A stretch of 13,761 bases of DNA from Saccharicrinis sp041584155 (GTDB taxonomy: Bacteria > Bacteroidota > Bacteroidia > Bacteroidales > Marinilabiliaceae), in assembly GCA_041584155.1 (NCBI GenBank), contig JBFHEL010000068.1, positions 1-13,761 on the forward strand. The letters run 5' to 3'. Each line of letters opens with the position of its first letter. Position 1 is the first letter of the stretch. A program made the position numbers and the translations under genes. Shown here in pieces: positions 6,824 to 13,761 of the stretch. The notes beneath the pieces are model-generated. The model searched no databases. It worked only from the letters and a program-made list of their open reading frames with translations, and was not told where the DNA came from.

Positions 6824-6890
6824 GTACATCATTATAGTAGCAAAATCGAAATACTTAATCTTTTTAATCCCTATTAAAAAGTACATCATT
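6824..6890. repeat. 10-base direct repeat flanking a 9-base inverted repeat in the hydrolase leader
   Basis: GTACATCATT occurs at 6824-6833 and again at 6881-6890. Just before the second copy, CTTTTTAAT (6860-6868) and ATTAAAAAG (6873-6881) form a perfect 9-base inverted repeat around four bases. The group lies between the putative promoter and the ATG at 6916. It may be an operator or an RNA element; the hairpin is AT-only in its core and would be weak as RNA. Confidence 0.4.
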
Positions 6891-6915
6891 TGTTAATGAC
6901 TAAAACTATTTCGAC

Positions 6916-8139
6916 ATGAATTATATTGAAGATTTTCATAGGCTAAAAAAGCTATTCGCACTAAACGAATCCGTATGCCCTATTGATAATCTTGAGCTTC
7001 ATAAACTCAATTTTCACTCAAAGGCGCACACTATTCTTCCGGGCTCACACCAATACCATTGTCTTTTGCATCACAAAACGATGTCTCAGCTTGAAACGTA
7101 CCATCAGGATGTAGGAACCATAAAAGACGATGTGCATATCAAAGATATTGAAGTGAGTGAAAACACTGATTTTTCCTATCATATCCTAAAACACAAAGAC
7201 ACAAAGAAGATTAAAAAAGCTATTTTTCTTTTTCATGGCTTTAACGAGAAACATTGGGATAAATATTTACCCTGGGCAAAATACCTGTGCGAAAACACAG
7301 ACCGGGCTGTTATTTTATTTCCCATTGCTTTTCATATGCAACGGGCTCCTCAATACTGGAGCAACAAGAGAGATATGTATTCCCTTTGCGAAAAGAGAAA
7401 AAAAAGATATCCCAACGTGATAAACTCCACCCTCTCCAACGTTGCGATCAGTATGCGTTTACACGCCTCTCCTCAACGCTTTGTATGGTCGGGACTTCAA
7501 ACCTATTACGATGTTATACAACTGCTTGAACAATGCAAAAGAAACGACCATCCGCTTATTGATAAAGATTTTACCTATGATATACTGGCCTACTCCATTG
7601 GTGGCTTATTGGCCGAGGTATTAAAAATGTCGAACCACAAAGATTTTTTCACCCACTCAAAAATATGCCTTTTTTGTGGAGGGGCTGTATTTAATCGCCT
7701 CTCCCCCGTTTCTAAATATATTTTAGACAGCGATGCCAACCTGTCGCTTTATTCTTTTTGTGTTGAACATTTCGACAGTCATTTAAAGTCCGACTCTGTT
7801 CTTAACCACTATATAAATGATGATCATACGGAGGGCAGAGTATTTCATGCCATGTTGGATTACAACAAAAAACGCGACTTCAGAGAATCTCTTCTACATC
7901 AATACCATAAGGATTTTTATGCCATTGCCCTACGGAAGGACACTGTGATTCCTCCTTTCGAAGTAGGTAATACACTGCAGGGTGCCTATCGTGATATTGA
8001 AATTAAAGTTGAGGAGTTGGATTTTGATTTTAACTATTCTCATGAAACACCATTTCCTCAGGTAAAAACCAATGCTGAAGCCATTGACCTGGGCTTTCGT
8101 TTGGTTTTTGATAAGTTTTGTGCTTTTTTACTACAATGA
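6916..8139 (+). CDS. Cytoplasmic alpha/beta hydrolase-fold protein of unknown substrate
   Basis: This 407-residue protein has no signal peptide. About 95 N-terminal residues of unknown type precede an alpha/beta hydrolase core. FLFHGFNEKHWDKY (HGF at 107-109) is a typical oxyanion-hole strand-loop. LAYSIGG puts the nucleophile Ser227 in an elbow that reads A-x-S-x-G instead of the usual G-x-S-x-G. Asp342 in RKDTVIPP and His376 in YSHETP complete a well-spaced catalytic triad. The region around 125-190 is rich in Lys, Arg, Trp and His and may form a lid. It may belong to the family I remember as DUF6051, but I am not certain. It appears to be a single-gene unit with its own promoter and a long leader. 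The substrate cannot be read from the sequence; an esterase- or peptidase-like reaction is only a fold-based guess. Confidence 0.75.
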   Translation: MNYIEDFHRLKKLFALNESVCPIDNLELHKLNFHSKAHTILPGSHQYHCLLHHKTMSQLETYHQDVGTIKDDVHIKDIEVSENTDFSYHILKHKDTKKIKKAIFLFHGFNEKHWDKYLPWAKYLCENTDRAVILFPIAFHMQRAPQYWSNKRDMYSLCEKRKKRYPNVINSTLSNVAISMRLHASPQRFVWSGLQTYYDVIQLLEQCKRNDHPLIDKDFTYDILAYSIGGLLAEVLKMSNHKDFFTHSKICLFCGGAVFNRLSPVSKYILDSDANLSLYSFCVEHFDSHLKSDSVLNHYINDDHTEGRVFHAMLDYNKKRDFRESLLHQYHKDFYAIALRKDTVIPPFEVGNTLQGAYRDIEIKVEELDFDFNYSHETPFPQVKTNAEAIDLGFRLVFDKFCAFLLQ

Positions 8140-8238
8140 GAAGGTTGAAAAAATAAACAATGTAATACAAGTGAAAACAAATTTGCTATTCATACTTATA
8201 CAAACAAAATGACAAAAATGCACCCGGGATGATAAAAT

Positions 8239-8262
8239 TATAGCTTCCATTTATATAGCTTC
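8239..8262 (+). repeat. Tandem direct repeat TATAGCTTC upstream of the VOC gene
   Basis: TATAGCTTC occurs at 8239-8247 and again at 8254-8262, 15 bases apart start to start. The second copy ends 6 bases before a possible -33 element. Directly repeated half-sites next to the -33/-35 region are how many AraC-family activators bind, and an AraC-family gene lies just downstream of the VOC gene. The link is inferred. Confidence 0.4.
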
Positions 8263-8268
8263 AAAACT

Positions 8269-8299
8269 TTTAAACCGCTCTTTCCGTAATCTATATTTT
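8269..8299 (+). promoter_or_regulatory. Possible promoter of the VOC gene
   Basis: TTTA (8269-8272) and TATATTTT (8292-8299), 19 bases apart, each differ by one base from the Bacteroidota -33 and -7 elements. A start near 8306 gives a leader of about 36 bases. Such a weak promoter would fit one that needs an activator. Confidence 0.3.
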
Positions 8300-8341
8300 A
8301 CAAATCACTACCTTTATTAAACAAACCATAATAAATAGATC

Positions 8342-8752
8342 ATGGCAATTAAAATAAATGCACTACAACACATAGGTATTCCTGTTTCTAACCTTGAAAA
8401 TTCCATCTTATTTTATCAACGTCTCAATTTTAAGCCAGTGATGCGATCGACATTTACACACGAAAATAGCCAGGGGAAAGTAACCATGATGAAGCTGGGT
8501 TCGATAATTATAGAACTTTATCAGATGCCTGAACCAGAATTAGGTAATATAAAACAAAGAAAAGATGGCCATATTGACCATATCACTTTTGACGTGAGTG
8601 ATATTCAGGAATGCTTTGCTACGATGAAGAATGAAGGCTTTAATATTGTAGAAGAAGAACCTCAGTATTTACATTTCTGGGAAAAAGGTATCCGTTATTT
8701 TAATGCTCTTGGTCCGGATGCTGAAAGACTGGAGTTTTGCCAAATATTGTAA
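8342..8752 (+). CDS. VOC family (glyoxalase/bleomycin-resistance fold) metal-binding protein
   Basis: This is a 136-residue vicinal-oxygen-chelate protein made of two beta-alpha-beta-beta-beta modules. The four expected metal ligands are present at the family positions: His10 in LQHIGIPV, Glu58 in IIIELYQ, His80 in HIDHITFDV and Glu131 in ERLEFCQ. It is therefore probably a catalytic, divalent-metal enzyme (lyase, isomerase or dioxygenase type) rather than a metal-free resistance protein. The Q-HFWEKGIRYFNALGPD-type segment before the last strand is distinctive but I cannot tie it to a substrate. Glyoxalase I is one possibility among several, so no symbol is given. An AraC-family regulator follows after 134 bases on the same strand, and a tandem repeat upstream could be its binding site. 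The ATG at 8342 immediately precedes the first strand. Confidence 0.88.
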   Translation: MAIKINALQHIGIPVSNLENSILFYQRLNFKPVMRSTFTHENSQGKVTMMKLGSIIIELYQMPEPELGNIKQRKDGHIDHITFDVSDIQECFATMKNEGFNIVEEEPQYLHFWEKGIRYFNALGPDAERLEFCQIL

Positions 8753-8886
8753 AAGGCTTGCTCCTGACACGCTGTTAATCAGAGATTGAACAAACATAAA
8801 AATCTATCTCTAAGATTAATAACACCATACACATTTGCATATGTAAGAAAACATACTATATCAACTTGAATTTATGATACTCCTTT

Positions 8887-9738
8887 ATGGATAAAATACC
8901 CAAGCACTTTTATAAAACAGAATGGTATAAGGATCTTGCTTTTAAAATTGAACCCATCTGTGATGTGATCAAAAATGTAGGAGAAAAGATATTCAGACCT
9001 CATATGGTTGACTTTAACCAATTAATTGTTATTTTGGATGGCAACGGTGAACATGAAGTAGATTTTAATACCATTACCATAAAAAAGAATATGGTTATTC
9101 CCATAACCAGTGGACAGGTACACGCCTTTAAAAAAAATCAATCACTACAAGGCTATGTTATTGTTTTTACTGCTGACTTTTTAATTCACGATCAAGCCAA
9201 TTTAAAGTATATTTACAACAGTATTATATTTCATACCCTCATTAAACCTCTACAATTGCAATGCAATGAAGAATTCGCGCTATTGACTAAAATGCTATAC
9301 CACACTTTTCTAAAAAAGAATGTATATGAATACGAAGAACAACTACGTAGCTATTTAAAGCTCATTCTCCTTCAACTTGAGCAAACAAAACGCAGTATGG
9401 TTCAACCCTTTAGTGACACTTCTATAATTATTAGTCAGAAATTTATTCATGAGCTTGAAAAACGAATTAATTATAAGACTAAAATTAGCGATATATGTAA
9501 AAATCTGAATACTAATTGTAAAAAAGTATCTGCTGCTATAAAAATCACTATCAACAAAACACCTAAACAATTATTAGATGAAAGAATCATATTAGAACTA
9601 AAACGGCTTCTTTTGTATACCGATTTAAATATTAAGGAAATTGCTCACCAGATGGGTTTTGAAGAAGCTTCAAATCTGACTAATTATTTCAAAAAACATA
9701 CACAGCTGTCTCCTTCTCAATTTAGAGCAGGTATTTAA
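8887..9738 (+). CDS. AraC family transcriptional regulator
   Basis: This 283-residue regulator has an N-terminal cupin-like sensing region (about residues 35-100, with VILDGNGEHEVDF and PITSGQVHAF) and a C-terminal pair of helix-turn-helix motifs (about 190-283). The second motif is the clearest: IKEIAHQMGFEEASNLTNYF (249-268) followed by LSPSQFR. The first, at about 200-225, is diverged (ISDICKNLNTNCKKVSAAIK). Such proteins bind direct repeats beside promoters and usually activate transcription when the N-terminal domain binds a small ligand. The ligand here is unknown. Candidate targets are the VOC gene upstream (tandem repeat at 8239-8262) and, less likely, katG downstream. The ATG at 8887 has no Shine-Dalgarno site, as is usual in this phylum. 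The stop codon lies inside a hairpin (9726-9744). Confidence 0.9.
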   Translation: MDKIPKHFYKTEWYKDLAFKIEPICDVIKNVGEKIFRPHMVDFNQLIVILDGNGEHEVDFNTITIKKNMVIPITSGQVHAFKKNQSLQGYVIVFTADFLIHDQANLKYIYNSIIFHTLIKPLQLQCNEEFALLTKMLYHTFLKKNVYEYEEQLRSYLKLILLQLEQTKRSMVQPFSDTSIIISQKFIHELEKRINYKTKISDICKNLNTNCKKVSAAIKITINKTPKQLLDERIILELKRLLLYTDLNIKEIAHQMGFEEASNLTNYFKKHTQLSPSQFRAGI

Positions 9739-9744
9739 CCTGCT
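9726..9744 (+). other. Hairpin overlapping the stop codon of the AraC-family gene
   Basis: AGCAGGT (9726-9732) and ACCTGCT (9738-9744) form a perfect 7-base stem around ATTTA, with the TAA stop at 9736-9738. No T-run follows, so it is not a standard intrinsic terminator. It may protect the transcript's 3' end or act in factor-dependent termination. Confidence 0.45.
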
Positions 9745-10109
9745 ACAACAACACATTAAACCGATACCTTATTAATAAAGAAGTATTAAATATGATGCAA
9801 AATAGCTGGTTAGTACTTCTCTGCTGTTTTATCAACCAACAATACCTCATCATATATCACAAGTCACGTAAAAACATAATAAATACTGCCGTAAACAATT
9901 AATACCGCTTTATCCACGATTAATTCAGAAAAAATGACCTGCCTCAATTTCTATCAGAAAAAATCATTTAACGATAATACATGGTTTCATCCTTGCACTA
10001 ACCAAAATTTATAAGTCTTAATCAAGTATTTATAAGCTGTTTGCTATTGATTTTATATTATTTGCACAGTATATTGAATAGCATTCATTAAAAACAAATA
10101 AAATACAAC
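9745..10109. other. Non-coding stretch upstream of katG
   Basis: This gap of about 365 bases is very AT-rich and contains no convincing gene. It holds a 7-base inverted repeat AGAAGTA/TACTTCT (9779-9785 and 9814-9820), an 11-base direct repeat TCAGAAAAAAT (9925-9935 and 9954-9964) and, close to katG, AT-rich promoter-like sequence at 10040-10077. Neither TTTG (10040-10043) with ATTATTTG (10057-10064) nor TTG (10047-10049) with TATATTGA (10070-10077) fits the consensus spacing and sequence well, so the katG promoter is not pinned down. The size of the gap suggests regulatory content for katG. Confidence 0.5.
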
Positions 10110-12326
10110 ATGGAAAATCAGTCTGAAAACGTAAGCAAGTGTCCGGTAACCGGAGCGATGGGCAAACACAGTCATGGTAGTAGTGGGACTAAAAATCGCG
10201 ATTGGTGGCCAAACCAGTTAAAACTTAATGTACTACGTCAGCATTCCTCTAAATCGGACCCTATGGGGGAAGATTTTGATTATGCCGAAGCTTTCAAAAG
10301 TCTTGATTTACAAGCTATCAAAAAGGATCTTCATGCTTTAATGACTGACTCACAAGAGTGGTGGCCGGCAGACTTTGGTCATTACGGACCTTTTTTTATC
10401 CGTATGGCCTGGCATAGTGCAGGTACCTACCGTACAGGTGATGGTCGTGGTGGAGCAGGCAGAGGACAACAACGATTTGCACCGCTAAACAGCTGGCCCG
10501 ACAACGTAAATTTAGATAAAGCCCGCAGATTACTGTGGCCTATCAAACAAAAATATGGAAATAAGATATCCTGGGCAGATCTAATGATCCTGACAGGCAA
10601 TGTAGCACTGGAATCAATGGGTTTTAAAACCTTTGGATTTGCAGGAGGCAGAGCCGATGTTTGGGAACCCGAGGAAGATGTATATTGGGGTTCAGAAACA
10701 GAATGGCTGGAAAACGACGAGCGAAACCTGGATACAACAGAGGTTGACAACCCCCTTGCAGCCATACAAATGGGATTAATCTATGTAAACCCGGAAGGAC
10801 CTGATGGTAATCCCGATCCTCTTTTAGCGGCTAAAGACATCAGAGATACCTTTGCCCGCATGGCAATGAACGATGAAGAAACGGTAGCACTGATTGCAGG
10901 TGGACATACCTTTGGGAAATGCCATGGTGCAGGTGATGCTGCTCATGTGGGACCAGAACCCGAGGCTGCAGATATAGAACATCAAGGCTTAGGTTGGTTT
11001 AGCACATTTGGTTCGGGAAAAGGTGGCGATACTATTTCCAGTGGATTAGAAGTAACCTGGACACAAACACCTGCCAAATGGAGCTATTATTTTTTCGATA
11101 ATTTATTTAAATTCGATTGGGAACTAACAACAAGTCCCGCAGGTGCCAAACAATGGGTAGCTAAAAATGCCGGTAACGAAATGCCTGATGCACATGACTC
11201 ATCGAAAAAGCATAAGCCTACCATGCTCACCACCGACCTTTCCTTACGTTTTGATCCTGTATATGAAAAAATATCACGACGTTTTCATGAAAACCCTCTT
11301 GAGTTTGCCGATGCTTTTGCCCGCGCCTGGTTTAAACTAACCCATCGCGACATGGGGCCTCTTGCATGCTATCTTGGTTCAGAAGTACCAGCAGAGGAGT
11401 TGATTTGGCAAGACCCTATTCCGGCAGTGGACCACAAGCTGATTAACGAAGAAGACATAGCCGATTTAAAAACTAAGGTTTTACAATCAGGCTTATCTGT
11501 ATCCGAATTAACATCTACAGCATGGGCATCTGCTTCATCATTCAGAGGTTCTGATAAACGAGGTGGCGCAAACGGTGCCCGCATTCGTTTGGCTCCTCAA
11601 AAAGACTGGGCTGTAAATAATCCCAAACAACTGCATAAGGTATTGGGTGTACTGGAAGAAATTCAAAACGAATTTAACACTTCTCAGCACGACAATAAAA
11701 AGGTTTCCCTGGCCGACTTAATTGTATTAGCCGGTTGTGCAGGTGTAGAAAAAGCAGCCAATGATGCAGGATTTAAGGTTCATGTTCCCTTTACTCCAGG
11801 ACGCATGGATGCTACACAGGAACAAACCGATGTGGAATCATTTAAAGTACTGGAACCTGTGGCGGACGGTTTCCGTAATTACTTAAAAAAGAAATTTAAA
11901 GTTTCTACAGAAGAGTTATTAATTGACAAGGCTCAATTGCTAACATTAACAGCTCCAGAAATGACCGTACTTATTGGTGGTATGCGTGCTTTAAACACCA
12001 ATTTCGATAACACCAGACATGGTATATTCACTGAGCAACCCGAAGTGCTTACCAATGATTTTTTTGTTAATCTATTAGATATGGGCACTGCATGGATGCC
12101 TGCTTCAGAAGATAAGGAAACGTTTAATGGTCGCGACCGGAAAACAGGCAAGATTAAATGGACAGCCACTCGTGCCGATTTAATATTTGGTTCTAATTCT
12201 GAATTAAGAGCTTTGGCAGAAGTTTACGGAAGTACTGATGCTCATGAGAAATTTGTAAATGACTTTATTGCTGCATGGAATAAAGTAATGAACCTGGATC
12301 GTTTTGATTTAGTATTTAATGCCTAA
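10110..12326 (+). CDS. katG: Catalase-peroxidase
   Basis: This 738-residue bifunctional heme enzyme removes hydrogen peroxide by catalase and peroxidase reactions in the cytoplasm. It has the expected two-domain length. In the active N-terminal domain, distal Arg98, Trp101 and His102 lie in IRMAWHSAGTYR. The Met-Tyr-Trp cross-link that gives catalase activity can be formed by Trp101, Tyr225 (YVNPEGP) and Met251 (RMAMNDEE). Proximal His266 lies in GGHTFGKCHG, Trp317 in VTWTQTP and Asp376 in TTDLSLRFDP. These match Mycobacterium tuberculosis KatG numbering with an offset of 4-6. The C-terminal domain repeats the fold without heme ligands, as is normal. The N-terminus KCPVTGA is typical. The gene stands alone with a long upstream gap and a strong terminator. 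Peroxide-responsive control would be expected, but I found no complete OxyR-type site. Confidence 0.98.
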   Translation: MENQSENVSKCPVTGAMGKHSHGSSGTKNRDWWPNQLKLNVLRQHSSKSDPMGEDFDYAEAFKSLDLQAIKKDLHALMTDSQEWWPADFGHYGPFFIRMAWHSAGTYRTGDGRGGAGRGQQRFAPLNSWPDNVNLDKARRLLWPIKQKYGNKISWADLMILTGNVALESMGFKTFGFAGGRADVWEPEEDVYWGSETEWLENDERNLDTTEVDNPLAAIQMGLIYVNPEGPDGNPDPLLAAKDIRDTFARMAMNDEETVALIAGGHTFGKCHGAGDAAHVGPEPEAADIEHQGLGWFSTFGSGKGGDTISSGLEVTWTQTPAKWSYYFFDNLFKFDWELTTSPAGAKQWVAKNAGNEMPDAHDSSKKHKPTMLTTDLSLRFDPVYEKISRRFHENPLEFADAFARAWFKLTHRDMGPLACYLGSEVPAEELIWQDPIPAVDHKLINEEDIADLKTKVLQSGLSVSELTSTAWASASSFRGSDKRGGANGARIRLAPQKDWAVNNPKQLHKVLGVLEEIQNEFNTSQHDNKKVSLADLIVLAGCAGVEKAANDAGFKVHVPFTPGRMDATQEQTDVESFKVLEPVADGFRNYLKKKFKVSTEELLIDKAQLLTLTAPEMTVLIGGMRALNTNFDNTRHGIFTEQPEVLTNDFFVNLLDMGTAWMPASEDKETFNGRDRKTGKIKWTATRADLIFGSNSELRALAEVYGSTDAHEKFVNDFIAAWNKVMNLDRFDLVFNA

Positions 12327-12413
12327 AGCAACACATTAAGTAGTTGAATTTACAATTTTATGTGAGTTTGAAACAGACAATATTATTGACTTCAAAAGTT
12401 AGTTAGGTAGGTG

Positions 12414-12460
12414 AACCAGAGCTGATACATATTGATATGCAGCTCTGGTTTCTTATTTTA
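12414..12460 (+). terminator. Intrinsic terminator after katG
   Basis: AACCAGAGCTG (12414-12424) pairs perfectly with CAGCTCTGGTT (12440-12450) around 15 bases, and a T-rich tract follows. It lies about 90 bases after the katG stop and stops transcription heading toward the convergent synthetase gene. The rest of the 288-base gap to 12615 contains only a 13-base palindrome CTATGACTCATAG (12571-12583) of unknown meaning and no clear terminator for the minus-strand gene. Confidence 0.88.
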
Positions 12461-12614
12461 TAATAGCCGGATTATATTTTACCAATACTTTATCTTTCGA
12501 ATCACCAGAAAAATAGCTTTATTTAGAGATGAGATAAGAAGCAGTATAGCCCTTCTCTCACCTTTATACTCTATGACTCATAGCTATTATTGCAACAAGT
12601 CCAGACTTTAAATT

Positions 12615-13761
12615 CTATCCAATGGTACCTGCTTCTTCTCCCCGTATTTCAACGCGCCTGATTTTTCCGCTGATGGTTTTAGGAAGTGCAGCTACAAATT
12701 CTACAATTCGAGGATATTTATAGGGCGCAGTTACCTTTTTAACATGATCCTGAATTTCTTTTTTAAGCGCCTCATTTCCCGGAGCATAATCGGGTGCTAA
12801 AACAATAGTAGCTTTCACTACTTGTCCCCTAACATCATCGGGAACACCAGTTATCGCACACTCTACAACGGCAGGATGGGTCATCAAAGCACTTTCAACC
12901 TCAAAAGGTCCGATACGATATCCTGAGCTTTTTATTAAATCATCCACTCGACCCACAAACCAATAATACCCATCTTCATCCATCCAGGCAATATCCCCGG
13001 TATGATAAATACCGTTATTCCAGGCTTCGTTGGTACGATCCTCATCCCGATAATAGGATTGAAATAATCCAATGGGCGGACACTTCTTATCTGCAATAAT
13101 AACAATCTGCCCTTGTTCTCCTACTTCGCAAACAGAGCCATCTGATTTATGCAATTCTACATGATACTGAGGCGAAGGCATTCCCATAGCACCCGGCTTT
13201 GGAGTCATCCACGGAAAAGTACCAATTAAAGCGGTTGTTTCTGTTTGACCAAAAGCCTCCATCAGCATAATACCTGTTCGCTCTTTAAAAATATCAAATA
13301 CTTTAGGATTCAACGCTTCTCCGGCAGTAGTACAATAGGCAAGAGCTGAAAGATCATATTTTGAGAAATCCTCTTTTATCATAAAACGATAAACAGTAGG
13401 CGGAGCACAAAATGAAGTGATCTTATATTTACTGATCATCTCAAGCATATCGGCTGGTGTAAATTTCTTATGATCATAAACAAAGACCGTACATCCTGCC
13501 ATCATTTGGCCATAAAGCTTACCCCACACTGCTTTTCCCCATCCTGTATCTGCCACTGTTAAATGAATACCATCTTCAACACAATTATGCCAAAAACAAG
13601 AGGTAACGATATGCCCCAAAGGATAGCCGAAATCATGGGCAACCATTTTAGGGTTTCCTGTTGTTCCGGAAGTAAAATAAAGCAGTGATATATCTTTGAG
13701 TTGCGACATCTTGTTGGGCCCTTTAAATACAGGAGCCTGGTTAATACCCTCAACAAAATTC
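12615..13761 (-). CDS. AMP-forming acyl-CoA synthetase, C-terminal part (cut by the window edge)
   Basis: About 381 residues of an ANL-superfamily adenylate-forming enzyme are visible. It activates a carboxylic acid with ATP to an acyl-AMP and transfers the acyl group to CoA. The reading frame stays open to the right edge (the window's last codons read NFVEGINQAP before the internal Met at 13709), so the true start lies beyond 13761, probably about 170-190 residues upstream for this family. Motifs, in order: the phosphate-binding YFTSGTTGNPKMV (near 13679), DTGWGKAVWGKLYG, EAFGQTETTALIG, YHTGDIAWMDEDGYYWFVGR with the hinge VDDLIKSSGYRIGPFEVE, and the C-terminal catalytic lysine in PKTISGKIRR (15 residues from the end). 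The VADTGWGKAVWG stretch resembles medium-chain or aromatic acyl-CoA synthetases more than acetyl-CoA synthetase. It is convergent with katG. The substrate is not determinable. Confidence 0.93.
   Translation of the reverse strand, partial: NFVEGINQAPVFKGPNKMSQLKDISLLYFTSGTTGNPKMVAHDFGYPLGHIVTSCFWHNCVEDGIHLTVADTGWGKAVWGKLYGQMMAGCTVFVYDHKKFTPADMLEMISKYKITSFCAPPTVYRFMIKEDFSKYDLSALAYCTTAGEALNPKVFDIFKERTGIMLMEAFGQTETTALIGTFPWMTPKPGAMGMPSPQYHVELHKSDGSVCEVGEQGQIVIIADKKCPPIGLFQSYYRDEDRTNEAWNNGIYHTGDIAWMDEDGYYWFVGRVDDLIKSSGYRIGPFEVESALMTHPAVVECAITGVPDDVRGQVVKATIVLAPDYAPGNEALKKEIQDHVKKVTAPYKYPRIVEFVAALPKTISGKIRRVEIRGEEAGTIG

Noticed and set aside
8753..8886. Small inverted repeats (AATC-AGA-GATT and similar) and a TTTG in the gap before the AraC-family gene.
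   Set aside because: Arms of 4-5 bases are expected by chance in AT-rich DNA, and no matching -7 element could be placed.
9792..9902. A 36-codon open frame with a short hydrophobic run (starting MMQNSWLVLL) between the AraC-family gene and katG.
   Set aside because: It is too short and AT-biased to distinguish from chance, has no promoter or ribosome-binding signal of its own, and its tail has no recognisable character.
10032..10069. Possible OxyR site upstream of katG (ATAG-N7-CTAT type).
   Set aside because: Only CTAT-N7-ATAT fits. The left half-site is one base out of register and the right half reads ACAG, so it does not meet the four-part consensus.
10427..10765. Long open frames on the strand opposite katG (also 5081-5434 and 3096-3437 opposite the oxidase genes).
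   Set aside because: They are antisense to strongly conserved genes with complete family motifs, and their translations show no domain.
12510..12570. Imperfect hairpin (GAGA/TCTC and GAAG/CTTC) that might terminate the minus-strand synthetase gene.
   Set aside because: The stem is interrupted and there is no T-run on the minus strand.

Overview
The window looks like chromosomal DNA of a member of the Bacteroidota, probably Bacteroidales or the related Marinilabiliales. Three things suggest this: AT-rich spacers with A-rich leaders instead of Shine-Dalgarno sites; a near-perfect Bacteroidota housekeeping promoter (TTTG-N18-TACATTTG) before the first gene; and Bacteroidota-type families such as a DUF4834-like small membrane protein. 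The order-level guess rests on protein resemblance from memory.

Layout. (1) 25-2229: a housekeeping pair, dCMP deaminase and a membrane-anchored S41 carboxy-terminal processing protease, closed by a strong intrinsic terminator. (2) 2283-5485: a respiratory unit. A sigma-54-like promoter precedes a small DUF4834-type membrane protein. Two multi-helix membrane proteins follow, each ending in a class I cytochrome c domain. They look like a cytochrome bd superfamily oxygen reductase in which both subunits carry heme c and both show CydA-like motifs. (3) 5571-6663: a secreted protein of unknown function and a minimal RlpA-like double-psi beta-barrel protein, 35 bases apart. (4) 6774-8139: a cytoplasmic alpha/beta hydrolase with a visible Ser-Asp-His triad and a leader rich in repeats. 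(5) 8239-9744: a metal-binding VOC (glyoxalase-fold) protein and an AraC-family regulator, with a tandem repeat upstream of the VOC gene that could be the regulator's site. (6) 9739-12460: a 371-base non-coding stretch, then katG (catalase-peroxidase) with a strong terminator. (7) 12615 to the right edge, minus strand: the C-terminal part of an acyl-CoA synthetase whose N-terminus lies outside the window.

How the genes fit together. The window mixes housekeeping functions with oxygen handling: a bd-like reductase and a peroxide-removing enzyme. The most notable item is the bd-like pair. The loop that would bind quinol in classical CydA is only about 24 residues here and heme c is present in both subunits, so a c-type electron donor is plausible. 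The upstream sigma-54-like promoter and the lack of a terminator before the pair raise the possibility that the oxidase responds to a sigma-54 activator. I see no mobile elements, CRISPR arrays, tRNA or rRNA genes, and no broken genes. The single partial gene is cut by the window edge.
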